Positions 18,250 through 29,058 of a DNA stretch of 64,000 bases are shown here, one piece after another; the first letter of the stretch is position 1, and every line of letters begins with the position of its first letter. Below the pieces are notes generated by a model that saw only the letters and a program-made list of their open reading frames with translations, searched no databases and was not told the DNA's origin. The DNA lies in NCBI GenBank assembly GCA_964035575.1, contig OZ037858.1, positions 682,001 through 746,000 of the forward strand, read 5' to 3'. Origin of the DNA: Rhynchopus sp. YZ270_cl-10. Lineage: Eukaryota > Euglenozoa > Diplonemea > Diplonemida > Diplonemidae. The position numbers and the translations under genes are program-made.

Positions 18250-20085
18250 ATGAAGGCCTTTCAGCAGCTGAGGTTTGACAATGCGACGCTCAGGAAGCTT
18301 CCTTTGGAGGCGCCCTTGGCAGACCTCATGAGCACACGGCCTGACCAGCGTCCCGTGGAGGCATGCTTCTCGAGAGTGGCGTTGACGCCGCTGAAGGAGC
18401 CGAGTGTTGTGGCACTAAGCGCAGACGCGTTGCAGCTGCTTGACATCGACATCGATCATGTCAAGGCAGACCCCGACGCCGCACAGTACCTGAGTGGCAG
18501 CAAGCTGATCCCCGGTGCAGAGCCCGCCGCACACTGCTACTGTGGGCATCAGTTCGGGAACTTTGCCGGCCAACTAGGTGACGGTGCTGCCATGTACTTT
18601 GGTGAGGTGATCAACAAAAAGGGTGAGCGTTGGGAGCTGCAGATCAAAGGTGGCGGCAAGACGCCCTTCTCGCGCACAGCAGACGGCCGCAAGGTGCTGC
18701 GCTCCTCCCTGCGAGAGTTCCTCTGCTCCGAGGCGATGCACTACCTACACGTGCCCACGACACGCGCAGCCTCGCTCTGCACATCTAAGGACACTGTCCT
18801 CAGGGACGTCCACTACGACGGCAACGCAGGGCACGAGCCCTGCGCAGTCGTCACCCGCATGGCACCAACATTCATCCGCTTTGGCTCCTTCGAAGTCACC
18901 CAGCCCCCAACCCCTTCAAGCCCAGGTGGTCCCTCGTACAAGAAACCGGAGATCGCTGAAGCGCTTCTGAGCTTTGTGCGCGAACAGTTCTTCGATAACA
19001 AATCGCCTGTCGACATGTTCAAGGAGATGGTACGCAGCACAGCGTTCCTTGTCAGCAGGTGGCAGGGGGTCGGGTGGTGCCACGGTGTGCTCAACACCGA
19101 CAACATGAGCATTCTGGGCCTTACGATTGACTACGGTCCGTACGGATTCATGGACTTCTTCGACGAGGACTATGTGTGCAACGGGTCGGACTCGGGTGGG
19201 AGGTATACCTATGCGAAGCAGGCAAAAATGTGCAAATGGAATCTTGCCAAGTTCATTGACAGCATTGTGCGCATTGACGCTACACTGGAGCCTGCACTGC
19301 AGGAAGCTTTGTCCGAATACGACCGCATTTACGATGCTTACCACTACAACCTGATGGCACAGAAGCTGGGGCTTGCTGTTCCTGAGGAAGACACTGCGAC
19401 GGTTCCTGCCGATGTTTCGCAGGAGGTGCGCAAGGCTGTGGACGACTTCTTTGGGGTCTTGAGTGTCACATTTGGCGACTTTATTGGCTGCTTCAGAGCT
19501 TTGAGTGGGAGTACAGACCGCGAGGAGCTACTGACGACTATTGCAGCAAGATGTGCATCCCCTTCACAGGTGGCCGACCTGCAGAAGGTGAAGATCAGAA
19601 ATATGTCGATGCAGATTCCCCCTTCACGCCTGCAGGAGATCATGTCTGTACCCTATGTTCGTGAGAGAATTTTGGGCGCACCTCAGGATGACGACACGGC
19701 ACAGATCTCATTTCTTCGTGCCGAATACCAGAAGCTGGAGAGTCTGAGTCTCGTTGTGGAGAGCATGCAAGCGCACGCAGGCATGGCTCCTTGTGTGAAG
19801 CGCGACCACGATATTAAGGTTTGGGCGGAGTGGCTTGACACATACCTCAAGCTTGACAAGGTGCCCAACGCTACTGCAGTCATGGATGCAGTCAACCCAG
19901 TCTTCATCCTGCGGCAGTGGATCCTTCAAGACCTCATCACCGCCGCAGAAGCTGGCGACTACGCACCTCTCGAGACAATCCTCAAGAGAATCCGCTCACC
20001 CTTCACAGTGGACAACGATGTCGACGCAAAGTACACCAACGCTCCCGGCTGGGCAAGTTCTATTGTTGTTACCTGTTCGAGTTGA
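18250..20085 (+). CDS. SELENOO: SelO protein adenylyltransferase, Cys form
   Basis: Mitochondrial/bacterial pseudokinase-fold enzyme that transfers AMP from ATP to Ser/Thr/Tyr residues of proteins. The 611-residue length fits the family. Visible motifs are YCGHQFGNFAGQLGDGAA (about residue 96), QIKGGGKTPFSRTADGRKVL (about 132) and the catalytic-loop and metal-binding segment HGVLNTDNMSILGLTIDYGP (from 278). The product ends in CSS, with Cys609 at the place where many animal homologues carry selenocysteine, so no UGA recoding is needed. No SECIS-like need is apparent. No obvious long presequence is present, so cytosolic or mitochondrial location is open. The ATG at 18250 is the only candidate in front of the conserved start. 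Confidence 0.95.
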   Translation: MKAFQQLRFDNATLRKLPLEAPLADLMSTRPDQRPVEACFSRVALTPLKEPSVVALSADALQLLDIDIDHVKADPDAAQYLSGSKLIPGAEPAAHCYCGHQFGNFAGQLGDGAAMYFGEVINKKGERWELQIKGGGKTPFSRTADGRKVLRSSLREFLCSEAMHYLHVPTTRAASLCTSKDTVLRDVHYDGNAGHEPCAVVTRMAPTFIRFGSFEVTQPPTPSSPGGPSYKKPEIAEALLSFVREQFFDNKSPVDMFKEMVRSTAFLVSRWQGVGWCHGVLNTDNMSILGLTIDYGPYGFMDFFDEDYVCNGSDSGGRYTYAKQAKMCKWNLAKFIDSIVRIDATLEPALQEALSEYDRIYDAYHYNLMAQKLGLAVPEEDTATVPADVSQEVRKAVDDFFGVLSVTFGDFIGCFRALSGSTDREELLTTIAARCASPSQVADLQKVKIRNMSMQIPPSRLQEIMSVPYVRERILGAPQDDDTAQISFLRAEYQKLESLSLVVESMQAHAGMAPCVKRDHDIKVWAEWLDTYLKLDKVPNATAVMDAVNPVFILRQWILQDLITAAEAGDYAPLETILKRIRSPFTVDNDVDAKYTNAPGWASSIVVTCSS

Positions 20086-20742
20086 GTCTGTTCATTATAA
20101 GCATTCTTATAAAAAAAAAAAATACGGCATTCTTGTGTGATAAAAAATCGTGCGAATCCAAGAAAAATAGGAGCAAATAAGAGGTAAAAATAGAAAGCAA
20201 CAAACTCCCCCCGCTCCCCTGGGTAAGTACATAGTGGGTGTCTGGCATTTTTTTTCTCTTGATTCATACGCATTTTTCACCGCTCTAACCTCAAACCCCC
20301 CCAACCCACAATTTTTTTTGGGTTTTTTTTGGTGAAGTTATGCATCAGAGAATAATGCTTCATGACTCTACTATGGACAAATTCTGGGGGGGAAAATATA
20401 CTCCCCCCTTCCACTGGTTCCTCCACCACCCACCCAAAGACAACGACAAAGTTTCCTCCTATTCCCCTCCCCTTCATTTACGTGAATATTTCCCCCTCTT
20501 TTTGAAAAAAATTAACCCGAGCCCACTTACTTCGCACAAGGATTTGCTCCCTTGTGTTCCAATTATACCCGTTTCGTTGACTGACGAGCGGTAGCGGGAG
20601 TAGGACATCTCAACGTAGACCGCGAAATGGAAGTAAGTTAGGCGGAGGGTGGGCGTGGCGTGGATATATGCTGTTGCGACACGTGATTTTTCCAAGTTTT
20701 CAAAATTCAAAAAAAAAATCAGAGAAAAGACACAAAGATAAA
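20086..20742. other. Intergenic, no gene seen
   Basis: AT-rich with A, T and C homopolymers. No open frame has coding character. In-frame upstream codons of the next gene (from about 20668) encode a lysine-rich, unconserved leader and are not included. Confidence 0.5.
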
Positions 20743-22415
20743 ATGAGTGGAGGTGATTCTGGAGAGCCTATACCGAAGGATTCTTGCGCTGAGGAGGAAC
20801 GTGAAGCGTTGATTTTATTGCAAGTGGATGATGTGGTTGTGAATGAGGTGAAGGGGCAGAAGCGTGAGAAGCTGGACCAGGGGACGTTGACTGCATTGAA
20901 GATAGCTGCGACAGAAGAGGAGCTGAAGGAGCTGGGCTGCCAGGTGGCGACAGAGTTCTCTCAGGAGAACAGCGAGGTGGTGTTTGTCATCATCAGCGAC
21001 CACAAAATACCCATTATCAGGAATGTCCCGATCATCCGCAAGGTATGTCTTGACGCCTTCATCTCGCGATTCCCATTTCCCCCCCTCTTTCCGGTCTCTG
21101 CAAATCTTACTCCCTTTGCTCTTTTATGGATCCTATGAAGAAAAAATCGTGTGAGATATTCCGTGATGGTAGTCTAAAATTAAACAAAATATTGTCATCC
21201 CCACGATGACAATCCAGCCACGCCTACGATTCAGTGGTCCAGTGACCTGCGAACGGCTTTTTGATTTAGGTGAGGCTTCAATTCATCTTATCAAACGAAA
21301 AAAAAGGGGCTTTTTCTTTGTTTTCTTTTTCCGAAGTCGGATTCTTTTGATTTCATGCTCTTCAGTTATCATCGTAACCCCTCCCTTCACAGGAGCCGCA
21401 TAAGTACACCTTCCTCCTGCCCGGGCTCTTCCTCGAGATTGTCATGCCCGACGACGTCGATGATGAGGAAATAGAAATCCTCGAGCTGATCTTCACCCAA
21501 AACGGTGTTTTCAGGGTATGCACTGTTTCCATTCTTTGCTGTCATCGTGTAACGGAATAATTTCTAACTCAAAAGAAAGGGTGCATGTGTTGACCCTCTC
21601 AAATACTTTCAATTCTGTGAACTGAAAGTATATGAATCTAATTCTAACTTACCCTAAGGCGACTAAGTGTGAAGGCTTTCGTATCTCTCTATCTTAACCT
21701 TTCTTCTCACAAAATTGGACCTTTTTTTATCATTCTACAGATCAAAGGAGAGACTGTGGTGGATAGGTCCACTGTGACAGTTAACCAGCAAGGTGAGCGA
21801 GCAGAGCCCTCGGGGAGTGTTGGGGACCGGGTTGGGAAGGGGATTGAGTTTGTTGGGCAAAAGGTGATTGGGGGGTTGGAGAAGGCGACACCTGCTGTGC
21901 AGGGGGGGATTGGGAAGGGGAGTGACTTTGCGAAGGGCAAGGTGACGCCGAACGAGGTGCCAACAGAGGTGAAGAACAAGCAGGCGATCAGAGAGGCGCG
22001 TCTGGCGACGAAGACCGCCGTCATTGTGAGCGGACAGATGGCAAATGCAATGGTGGGCCTTGCACGCACCATAGGCTCTCGTGTCGGCGGCATGGTTGGC
22101 GGAACACAAGCAGGCCAACGCCTCGACGAAGGCCCCGGTGCCGAGGTAAAGAAGGTCGCCACCACCGGCATCACCACTGCCGCCCAAGTCATTGACGCAG
22201 GAACCACATCCGTGAAGTCCATCCTCACCTCAGTCTGCGAAGGTGTCAGTGACGTTGTCGGTCACAAATACGGCGATGAAGCAGGAGAAGCCTGCCGTGA
22301 TGGATTGGGCTGTGTCGAAGATGTAGTCAGCACTGGACTCAACCTCAAGCAAGTTGGAGTCAAAGGACTCGCAAAAGCGGCAGGAAAGCAAGCAGCAAAA
22401 GATGCATTGGTATGA
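20743..22415 (+). CDS. Spartin/ERD7-like senescence-domain protein, at least 3 exons
   Basis: Exons 20743-21042, 21393-21515 and 21741-22415 give 365 residues; both introns are phase 0 with GTATG donors and ACAG acceptors. The C-terminal half matches the senescence domain of spartin (SPG20) and plant ERD7: TKTAVIVSGQMANAMVGLA, VIDAGTTSVKSILT, HKYGDEAGEACRDGLG and LNLKQVGVKGLAKAAGK follow in the family order. These proteins bind lipid droplets and membranes. The N-terminal 140 residues, with a plausible beta-rich PH/spartin-N-like region, are unclassified. Oddity: the stop TGA at 22413 sits inside GTATGA, a donor of the type used elsewhere, and an acceptor (T-run plus TTTAG, ending 22494) lies 80 bases on. 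Splicing would replace the last Val by Ile-Gly-Leu-Cys. Intron 1 contains repeat D and a repeat-B-like motif. Confidence 0.88.
21095..21195 (+). repeat. Repeat family D copy in spartin-like intron 1
   Basis: GGATCCTATGAAGAAAAAATCGTG, preceded by CTTACTCCCTTTGCTCTTTT and followed by GATGGTAGTCTAAAATTAAACAAAAT. It matches 1541-1655 and 46405-46505. Confidence 0.6.
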
Positions 22416-22554
22416 GATTAGTGAAATATTATCATCCTTCAAAATATCTGCTTTGACTAAGATGACTAAATGGTTAAGAGTGTTTTTTTTTTAGATAGGT
22501 CTCTGTTGAGAACAGTGGGCAGTCCCTTATATCGGAACATTAATGTGTGCGCAT

Positions 22555-23818
22555 CAGGGCTGTTCCTTATTCTCGCTTTTTCCCCCAAAAATCGCTGGTT
22601 TTATTCTCGTTTTTTTCCTTTTTTTTTTAAACCCGCAGAGGCAGGTTTTTCCTGCATTTTTGCCAGATTTGAGCCAATCCCGTTCAGTGGTGGGGGATAT
22701 ACGGAAAAATGGACAAAATTTTAGTGACTTAAATTTTCCCAAAATATGAACCCATACTCGTAAACAAGGGTCATTTTCAGTCTGAAAACCCAACTTCAGA
22801 TGAAATTGTGGTGTTTTTGACTGGGAAGGTAGCGCCGCAGGCGCATGGTACCCAACTTTTTTCCTTTTCCTTTTTCCTTTTTCTCTGCTTTCTTTTGATT
22901 GCGCGAGCCGATTGCTCTCCACGGTGGGGTCACATTTGTGTGCAAAAACACTCTAAAGTACCCGCACTATGAACTATGAGGTTCTCTGGTTTAGTCCGGT
23001 CTGCGAAAGAAAAACACCACAAAAATATCCAAAAACCCCGGGACAAAAGAACCGACCTTAGCGCAAAGCCTGCCGGAGGCAGCTTCTTATTATACATGGT
23101 CAAACTGGTCCCCAACCCAGCTCAAGTTGAGGGCCTCCGGCGGAATATGAGAATTCCTCGGTTATCCAACTGCGGAGTTCGGCACTTCATTGACATTTGC
23201 ACCAAGCACGCGTGGTGCACGATTTATCAGTAACCTCAGTACATTTACAAAAGAAACGGCGGTCATGGCACCCGAACGGTTCCTGGCGAAGCCACGGTAC
23301 GCAACATTTCAAAAAAATGTTGCTTAAAATTGCATACTTTTACTGTCTTACACAGAATAGCTACAACTACAGTGCACAGAATACTTTTTTTTGCTTGTTT
23401 CGCACATTTGAAGCATGGGACCCCAACATTTTTTTTTTTTTTTGGTCACTTTTTCCCAGACAGAAGTGCTTACATACCTTCCCCCTTAGGCGAAAAAAAA
23501 GTGCGGCAACCACGAAAATTCCTTCGGTGCGGCATTTCCAAAATCTAAAATCCGCATTTTGGGAGACAGATTTAGAGGAAAGCCTGCGCCGCAGGCGGAT
23601 TTTTTTTTTGGGGGCGGGGATTTTTTTTTTTTCCCCCACCCGAAAACCTGATCTTTGGCTTGTTTGCATACCACCCCGACCAGTGGTGTGCAAAATTTTG
23701 GCTCCTAACCTAGTAGAAGCAGGCTAAAACCCAACGAAGGAAAAAAGGAAAAAAAAAAAGGAAAAAAAACTCAAAAATCAGAATTCCTTATTCTCATTCT
23801 CACTTAGGAACAGCCCTG
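22555..23818. mobile_element. hAT-like non-autonomous DNA transposon, 1264 bp
   Basis: Terminal inverted repeats CAGGGCTGTTCCT are perfect over 13 bases and begin CAGGG as in many hAT elements. They are flanked by a perfect 8-bp target-site duplication GTGCGCAT (22547-22554 and 23819-23826). No transposase is visible; the interior is A/T-homopolymer-rich and carries GC-rich mini-palindromes (GCGCCGCAGGCGC at 22834) and modules shared, in inverted orientation, with 24840-25060 and 40500-40640. The perfect duplication suggests a fairly recent insertion. Confidence 0.85.
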
Positions 23819-23988
23819 GTGCGCATTGTGTTTTTTTTTTTTTTTCAACCCTCACTTCAAACAACAGAAAGAAGGCAACGGAAGCGAGCCCTCGCCATCA
23901 TCTTAAATGATGTGGCCCTCCCCACTTTCATCCACATTTTTTTTTTTAGCGTGATGCAACTAGCCCCCCTCAAAGCTTCAAAAAAAGG

Positions 23989-24059
23989 GCTTCGGCCGAC
24001 ATTTGAGTACAGATCTTTATACCAGTAGGTATAGGGTGATTGTCGACACAACAAAAATA
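23989..24059 (+). repeat. Repeat family G, copy 1
   Basis: Shares TTGAGTACAGATCTTTATACCAGTAGGTATA-like sequence and GATTGTCGACACAACAAAAA with copies near 60305-60400 and 60788-60876. TATACC/GGTATA pair around a four-base loop. Confidence 0.65.
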
Positions 24060-24523
24060 CACATGGTCCCGTTCGAGTTGGAATGATGTGTCTGTTTTAG
24101 TTTCCTTCTCATTCTTTCAAGGTCTAACCAAATTGATTCATTCAATGCTTTTTTTCCCCCCACCGGAGTCCAAGCACAGAGGCTTAGGCTTATCTGACGA
24201 AACTTTCGTGTGATATGTGCACGATTTTGCATTTTTTGCTTGCCTCCTTCCGTTCCTGTTTTTTTTTTAAAAAAACATTGTTCCAAAAAATACACTCAGT
24301 AGTATGAAAGACGCGTTGGAATGGCTTGTGGCTGTCTCTTTTGCAACGTTTTCACTGACACACACACTCCTTTCATGCATCGCCACGAGAGATGCATTGT
24401 GGTTCTCTCATTTAGTTTTTTTTTTATGGAGGAACAGGAGACAGAAAAGCAGAGAAGCAACACCACTGTTTGATGTGCGACCCTAATTTTTGTTTTTAAC
24501 AGCTGCCTTACCCCCCCAGTGAT

Positions 24524-25153
24524 CAAGGCTCTCGGGGGGGGTGATTTTGCCCAAAAATCCCCAAAAAAAAAAAATAACGGATTTTGGGGGGGGTGATTTT
24601 TTCGGAAAATCACCCCCCAAAAAAAAAAAAAAGTTGGGAAATCCGGATTTTTTTTGGGGGGTCTTTCTACTAGAGCTCCGTTGTTCACACAGCAGTGAAC
24701 AAAGTGACCCGTCACAGCCAGAACGCGACTCAATTGGTCAAACGCCGAAGGAAAAAGGAAGCATGCAGCATGGCGAAAGAAAAAAGTAGCGTACCGTGCG
24801 CCTGCGGCGCAAGCTTACAACCATCCTTCCCTTTGACATAGTTTGGCTGTAATAATGTGCATTTTAAGCGCATTTTTTTGAAATGTTGCGTACCGTGGCT
24901 TCGCCAGAAACTTTCGTTTAGCAAAATATGGAAGTAAAATTCATGCAAACTGACGATAATTACCAACGACAGTGCCATTTTATGTCAACATTTTATAGAA
25001 ATGTTGCGTACCGTGGCTTCGCCCGGAACCTTTCGGGTGCCATGACCGCAGTTTCTTTCCCACGTCCCACCCTTTGCACATAGTGTGGGGAAATTTTTTT
25101 GACCCCAAATCACCCCCCTTTTTGGGTTTTGGGGGTGATCTCCGAGAGCCCTG
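24524..25153. mobile_element. hAT-like MITE, 630 bp
   Basis: Ends CAAGGCTCTCGG (left) and its near-perfect inverse CCGAGAGCCCTG (right), 11 of 12 matching. It is flanked by 8-bp direct repeats CCAGTGAT at 24516-24523 and 25154-25161. No coding capacity. The interior holds two copies of a GCGTACCGTGGCTTCGCC module (about 24890 and 25007) and one GTACCGTGCGCCTGCGGCGC module (24792). It sits 150 bases upstream of the reductoisomerase start, so it could affect that gene's leader. Confidence 0.82.
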
Positions 25154-25295
25154 CCAGTGATCTGTACAAAAAAAAAAAAAAAAACGCAAAACATATCATC
25201 AATGTTACCCCCCTCCTCTCTTCCTCCACCACCACCACTCTTCCACAGACGTATTTCGCATTTTGTTTTCTTTTTTTTTTGCTCCTTCCCTAATA

Positions 25296-26417
25296 ATGTT
25301 CACCCTTCGTTCTTCTTCCCGCATGGCACGCTGCTTTAGTGTGAGCGCTGTGCGTCTTGAGGCTGTCATTGACATTGATGGAATTAAGGAGACTATTATC
25401 GAGCGTTCCGACATGCCACTTGATAGAGTGCGTGAGGTGTTGAAGGACGAGACCCTCGCTGTGCTGGGATATGGACCTCAGGGGAGGGGACAGGCGTTGA
25501 ATATGAAGGACAACGGACTGAAGGTTGTTGTTGGTGTGCGTAAGGGGCCTTCCTTTGATGCTGCCCTGCGTGACGGATGGGTCGCAGGCGAGAACCTCTT
25601 CGACATTGACGAAGCTGCACACAACGGAACCATTGTACAGTACCTTCTGTCCGACGCCGCACAGATCGCTGCCTGGCCTAAGGTGGAACCCCACATGACT
25701 GCCGGAAAGGCACTCTACTTCAGCCACGGCTTCGGTGTTGTCTACCACGACAAAACAAACATCATCCCCAGCAAGGACATCGATGTCATGCTCTGTGCAC
25801 CCAAAGGCTCCGGCCTCACCGTCCGCAACCACTTCCTCGAGGGGCGTGGGATCAACGGTTCTTTTGCGATCCACCAAGACGCAACAGGGCGTGCCCGCGA
25901 GAGAACCATTGCAGTCGGAATGGGGATTGGGTGCGGCCATCTCTTTGAGACCACCTTTGAGAAGGAGGTGTCCAGCGATCTGACCGGAGAGCGTTGTGTT
26001 CTGATGGGCATGCTGCAGGGGGCCTTCCTTGCACAGTATGAGGTGTTGCGTGAGAACGGCCACAGCCCCTCTGAGGCTTACAACGAGACCATTGAGGAGG
26101 CACTGTGCTCGTTGTACCCTTTGGTCGCGCAGAACGGAATGGACTGGATGTACGCGAACTGCAGCACCACCGCACAGCGTGGTGCCCTCGACTGGGCACC
26201 TAAGTTCCACAAAGCCATCAAACCTGTTGTCGCAGAATGCTACAAAAGCGTCATCACCGGAGAAGAGGCCCGCCGCTCAATCGACCTCAACTCTCAACCT
26301 GACTACCGCGTCGGTCTCGAAAAGGAACTCCAAGACATCGCCTCCCAAGAAATGTGGAAGGTCGGCAAAGCCCTCCGCCCCCTCCGCCCAGAAAACGCTC
26401 CTGCTTCGAAGGCATGA
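25296..26417 (+). CDS. ILV5: Ketol-acid reductoisomerase, mitochondrial
   Basis: Second enzyme of branched-chain amino acid synthesis: isomerises and reduces acetolactate or acetohydroxybutyrate with NADPH and Mg2+. The 373-residue product has a basic Ser/Arg presequence (MFTLRSSSRMARCFSV) pointing to mitochondria or another organelle. The Rossmann glycine motif GYGPQGRGQALN lies at about residue 59; HGFGVVYHDK, a PKGSGLTVR loop, and the C-terminal knotted domain with DLTGERCVLMGMLQGAF and acidic metal-binding residues follow. It is a class I-sized, fungal/bacterial-like form without the plant insertion. The ATG at 25296 starts the presequence. A CCACAG acceptor-like site lies 47 bases upstream. 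Single exon. Its presence implies valine/isoleucine prototrophy. Confidence 0.97.
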   Translation: MFTLRSSSRMARCFSVSAVRLEAVIDIDGIKETIIERSDMPLDRVREVLKDETLAVLGYGPQGRGQALNMKDNGLKVVVGVRKGPSFDAALRDGWVAGENLFDIDEAAHNGTIVQYLLSDAAQIAAWPKVEPHMTAGKALYFSHGFGVVYHDKTNIIPSKDIDVMLCAPKGSGLTVRNHFLEGRGINGSFAIHQDATGRARERTIAVGMGIGCGHLFETTFEKEVSSDLTGERCVLMGMLQGAFLAQYEVLRENGHSPSEAYNETIEEALCSLYPLVAQNGMDWMYANCSTTAQRGALDWAPKFHKAIKPVVAECYKSVITGEEARRSIDLNSQPDYRVGLEKELQDIASQEMWKVGKALRPLRPENAPASKA

Positions 26418-27776
26418 ATTTAATTCTCTTTGTTTCATTTATCTTTCGTCCCTTGATATTTCATTAGACCCTTTGTTCCATGCAATTTTGTTCAATTATA
26501 AACTAAAATGAGTGTCGATATGGTCGATACAAATTTTTTAAAAAAAACACCAAAAAATATGGAGCTCTGTCTCCTAACCAAGTTTTCAAAAAAAAAACGT
26601 CGGTGTGCCCAGCGTAGCCTTTATAATGGCGCGTGTAGTGTATACCCTATCTCCTCTTGCTTGGGTGGCGGAAGGTGGGATGGAGGGGAGTGACAGAAGC
26701 AAGAGTCTCTCCCCCTCCTCCCAGAGTCCTTAGATTTCCCCCGCCTCCAGCCCTCCGCATTTAACCTCCCACCCCTCCCTTGTTATGCCATTAACCATTT
26801 CTCCCCCCCGCCAGTCGTTCCCTTTCCCCTCTTTTTTTACTCCTCCGCTCTTTTCTGTCTGTTTGCTTGTCATAGAGCCAGCCCAGGTTCAGAATGCTTT
26901 TTATGTGTATTTTTTTCCGGGGGGAAATGAACGATTGGTTTTTTATTAAAAAAAAATGACACTAAAACAAAGAAACGTTTTCTGACAAATAGCAGCATCT
27001 GACCGCAAAAAAAATTTAACTTCTCAAGTGCAATTAACTGGGTATTCTTCTCCCTGTTTTTTTTTTCCCTCCCAGTTTGTCACGCTTCGAGTTGATGTGT
27101 TCAGTTGTTGTGACAGGATTGTTTTTTAAAAAAAAACTCACCTCCCCATTTTTAGCCTCTTTTTTCGCTTGGGTTCCCTCTGCTTCCCCCCAAAAAAACC
27201 CGCTCTTTTTAAAAAAAATATTTGTAGGTGAAACTAAAGCGGCTGAAGATTCGTGAAAGTTAGCCCTACAGATTATAACACGGTGAGAACATCGAACGAT
27301 AACCTTTTTCGGCTGCACAAAAAAAAAATAATGGGGTTGCTTTATATTTAAAAAAAAACGCAAGGAACGATTAACGTAATGATGCTTCCCTCTATTGTCC
27401 AATAACGGTAAAGGAGTGTCTTTTAAAACATAACGCATATTAGTATATCACATCCTTGGATGTCTGCACTAATATAACCAAGTTTTTCAATAATAAAAAA
27501 GACTGGAATGCTACAAACGTACCCTTTTTTTTCTTTTATGAGCGCCGTTCAACACGAAGTGTTAATATTTTTTTATTTTAAAAAAAATAGCTACTACCCC
27601 TTTTGTCATTCTGAAGTGTTCCTCACCCCCCGCAGCTTCAGAGAGAAGAAATGGGGAATCTTCCCCTCTAAGGATTACCTCAGTCTTTATTGTTTCCTGT
27701 TTCCTCTTCGCGCTTTGGATTGATTTTGCCACCAATTTTGTTAGCACTACAAAACAGGAAACAAACAACCAGAAAT
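26418..27776. other. Intergenic, no gene seen
   Basis: AT-rich homopolymer sequence. A CACTAATATAACCAAGTTTTTCAA stretch at about 27465-27490 recurs as ACACTAATACAACCAAGTTTTCAA near 39895, a minor shared repeat. No coding or RNA gene recognised. Confidence 0.5.
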
Positions 27777-29058
27777 ATGTCAAAGTCAGGTGTGACATGG
27801 GGCGAGCCTTCGTTCGCCAAAGGCTCCTTCACCTTGAAGGACGATAAAGAGAAGGCGATGCTCACGGTATGCCATTTCGACGTATTCCCTGTCTCTCCAC
27901 ACCCCTTTCGCGCAGGTCCCCGGAAATAAAATTTCTGGTCTGAACCACTCAAGAATCGATGTCACCCTGGAGTTGAAGGGGGACATCGCGGATGGTGAGG
28001 TGTTCTCGAGCGAGATTAAGCTGCACTGCAAGCTGGACAAAGAGGCAGACGAGCCGCTTATTGCGACTGCCATTAAGGAGTTCACGAAGCTGACGGAAGG
28101 GGGTGGGGAGGACTTGGGTGAGGTTGTGATGGAGACCGAAGTCACCTTCCTTGCGCCTAACGGGAAGTTCCATCTCTCTGTGCACGCAGGCCACATTGTC
28201 GTTTCTGGACGTGCCAAGGGTGCGAAGGCACCGACCAAATGGGTGATCCCGGTCACCTCTATCAAAGCAATGTTTCTGCTCGACAACCCACGTGAAAAGG
28301 GGAGCAAATGGGTTCTTATCAACCTTGACACCGCGATCCGACACGGAAGCGTACAGTATCAATACCTCACACTTGAGATCGACGACGTCCTTGTCGGTGC
28401 AGGAAGCGGCGAGGAAGGCTCAAAAGAATACATCGAGCCAATGAGCATGAACCTCGCCCCTCTCTCCGACACACAACGTTCTGTCAAATCGAAGGACGGC
28501 GAGCCGTTGATAAAAGAGGAAATGGAGGGCCTCATGACAGAGATAGTCCCAAAGGTGCTCAAAGCCGTCTCAGGTTCCGCGGTGCTCAACCCTCCTTCGG
28601 ACAACGAGCCCATCGCCGTCTCCAACAAGCTTGGCCGTCCGGGGTTCCTCTTCCTGCTCAAGAAGCTGATCCTCTTTGTTCCCAACCCTGCAGTGATTCT
28701 CCGCCACGAGCAGATCGAGAAGGCAGAGTTCGAGGGTGTAGGGGAGTACAGCACTGTCGGCATCACCTTCCACATGAAGGGACAACCCAACATGACGTAC
28801 CTTGGGATCGGCAAAGGAGAGGTACCCAACATTGTGGACTACCTGCAGCTTAAGGACATCCCCGCAGAGGGGCTCGAAGCGAAGAAGATGAACATGCTTG
28901 ACTCCGATGATGACTCCGGTTCCCTCGGAAGTGCTGCTGAAGGAAAATATGAGGGTCTCGAAAACGACAGCGATAGCGACGCGAAGAAGAAGAAGAAGCG
29001 CAAGCGTGAGGGCAAGGAACCCAAGGAGAAGAAATCTAAGAAGTCGAGAAAGGAATGA
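27777..29058 (+). CDS. FACT histone chaperone subunit, Pob3/SSRP1-like, 2 exons
   Basis: Partner of Spt16 in the nucleosome-reorganising FACT complex. Exons 27777-27866 and 27916-29058 (a 49-bp intron, GTATGC to GCAG, phase 0) give 410 residues. The N-terminal domain starts VTWGEPSFAKGSFTLKDD. The tandem PH core shows the SSRP1/Pob3 pattern VIPVTSIKAMFLL, QYQYLTLEID, GFLFLLKKLILFVPNPAVIL and VEF-like IEKAEFEGVGEYSTVGITF. An acidic segment (LDSDDDSGSLG) and a lysine-rich tail (about 390-410) end the protein; there is no HMG box, as in yeast Pob3. It is shorter than typical homologues, which run to about 500 residues or more. This intron is by far the shortest in the window. Confidence 0.9.
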
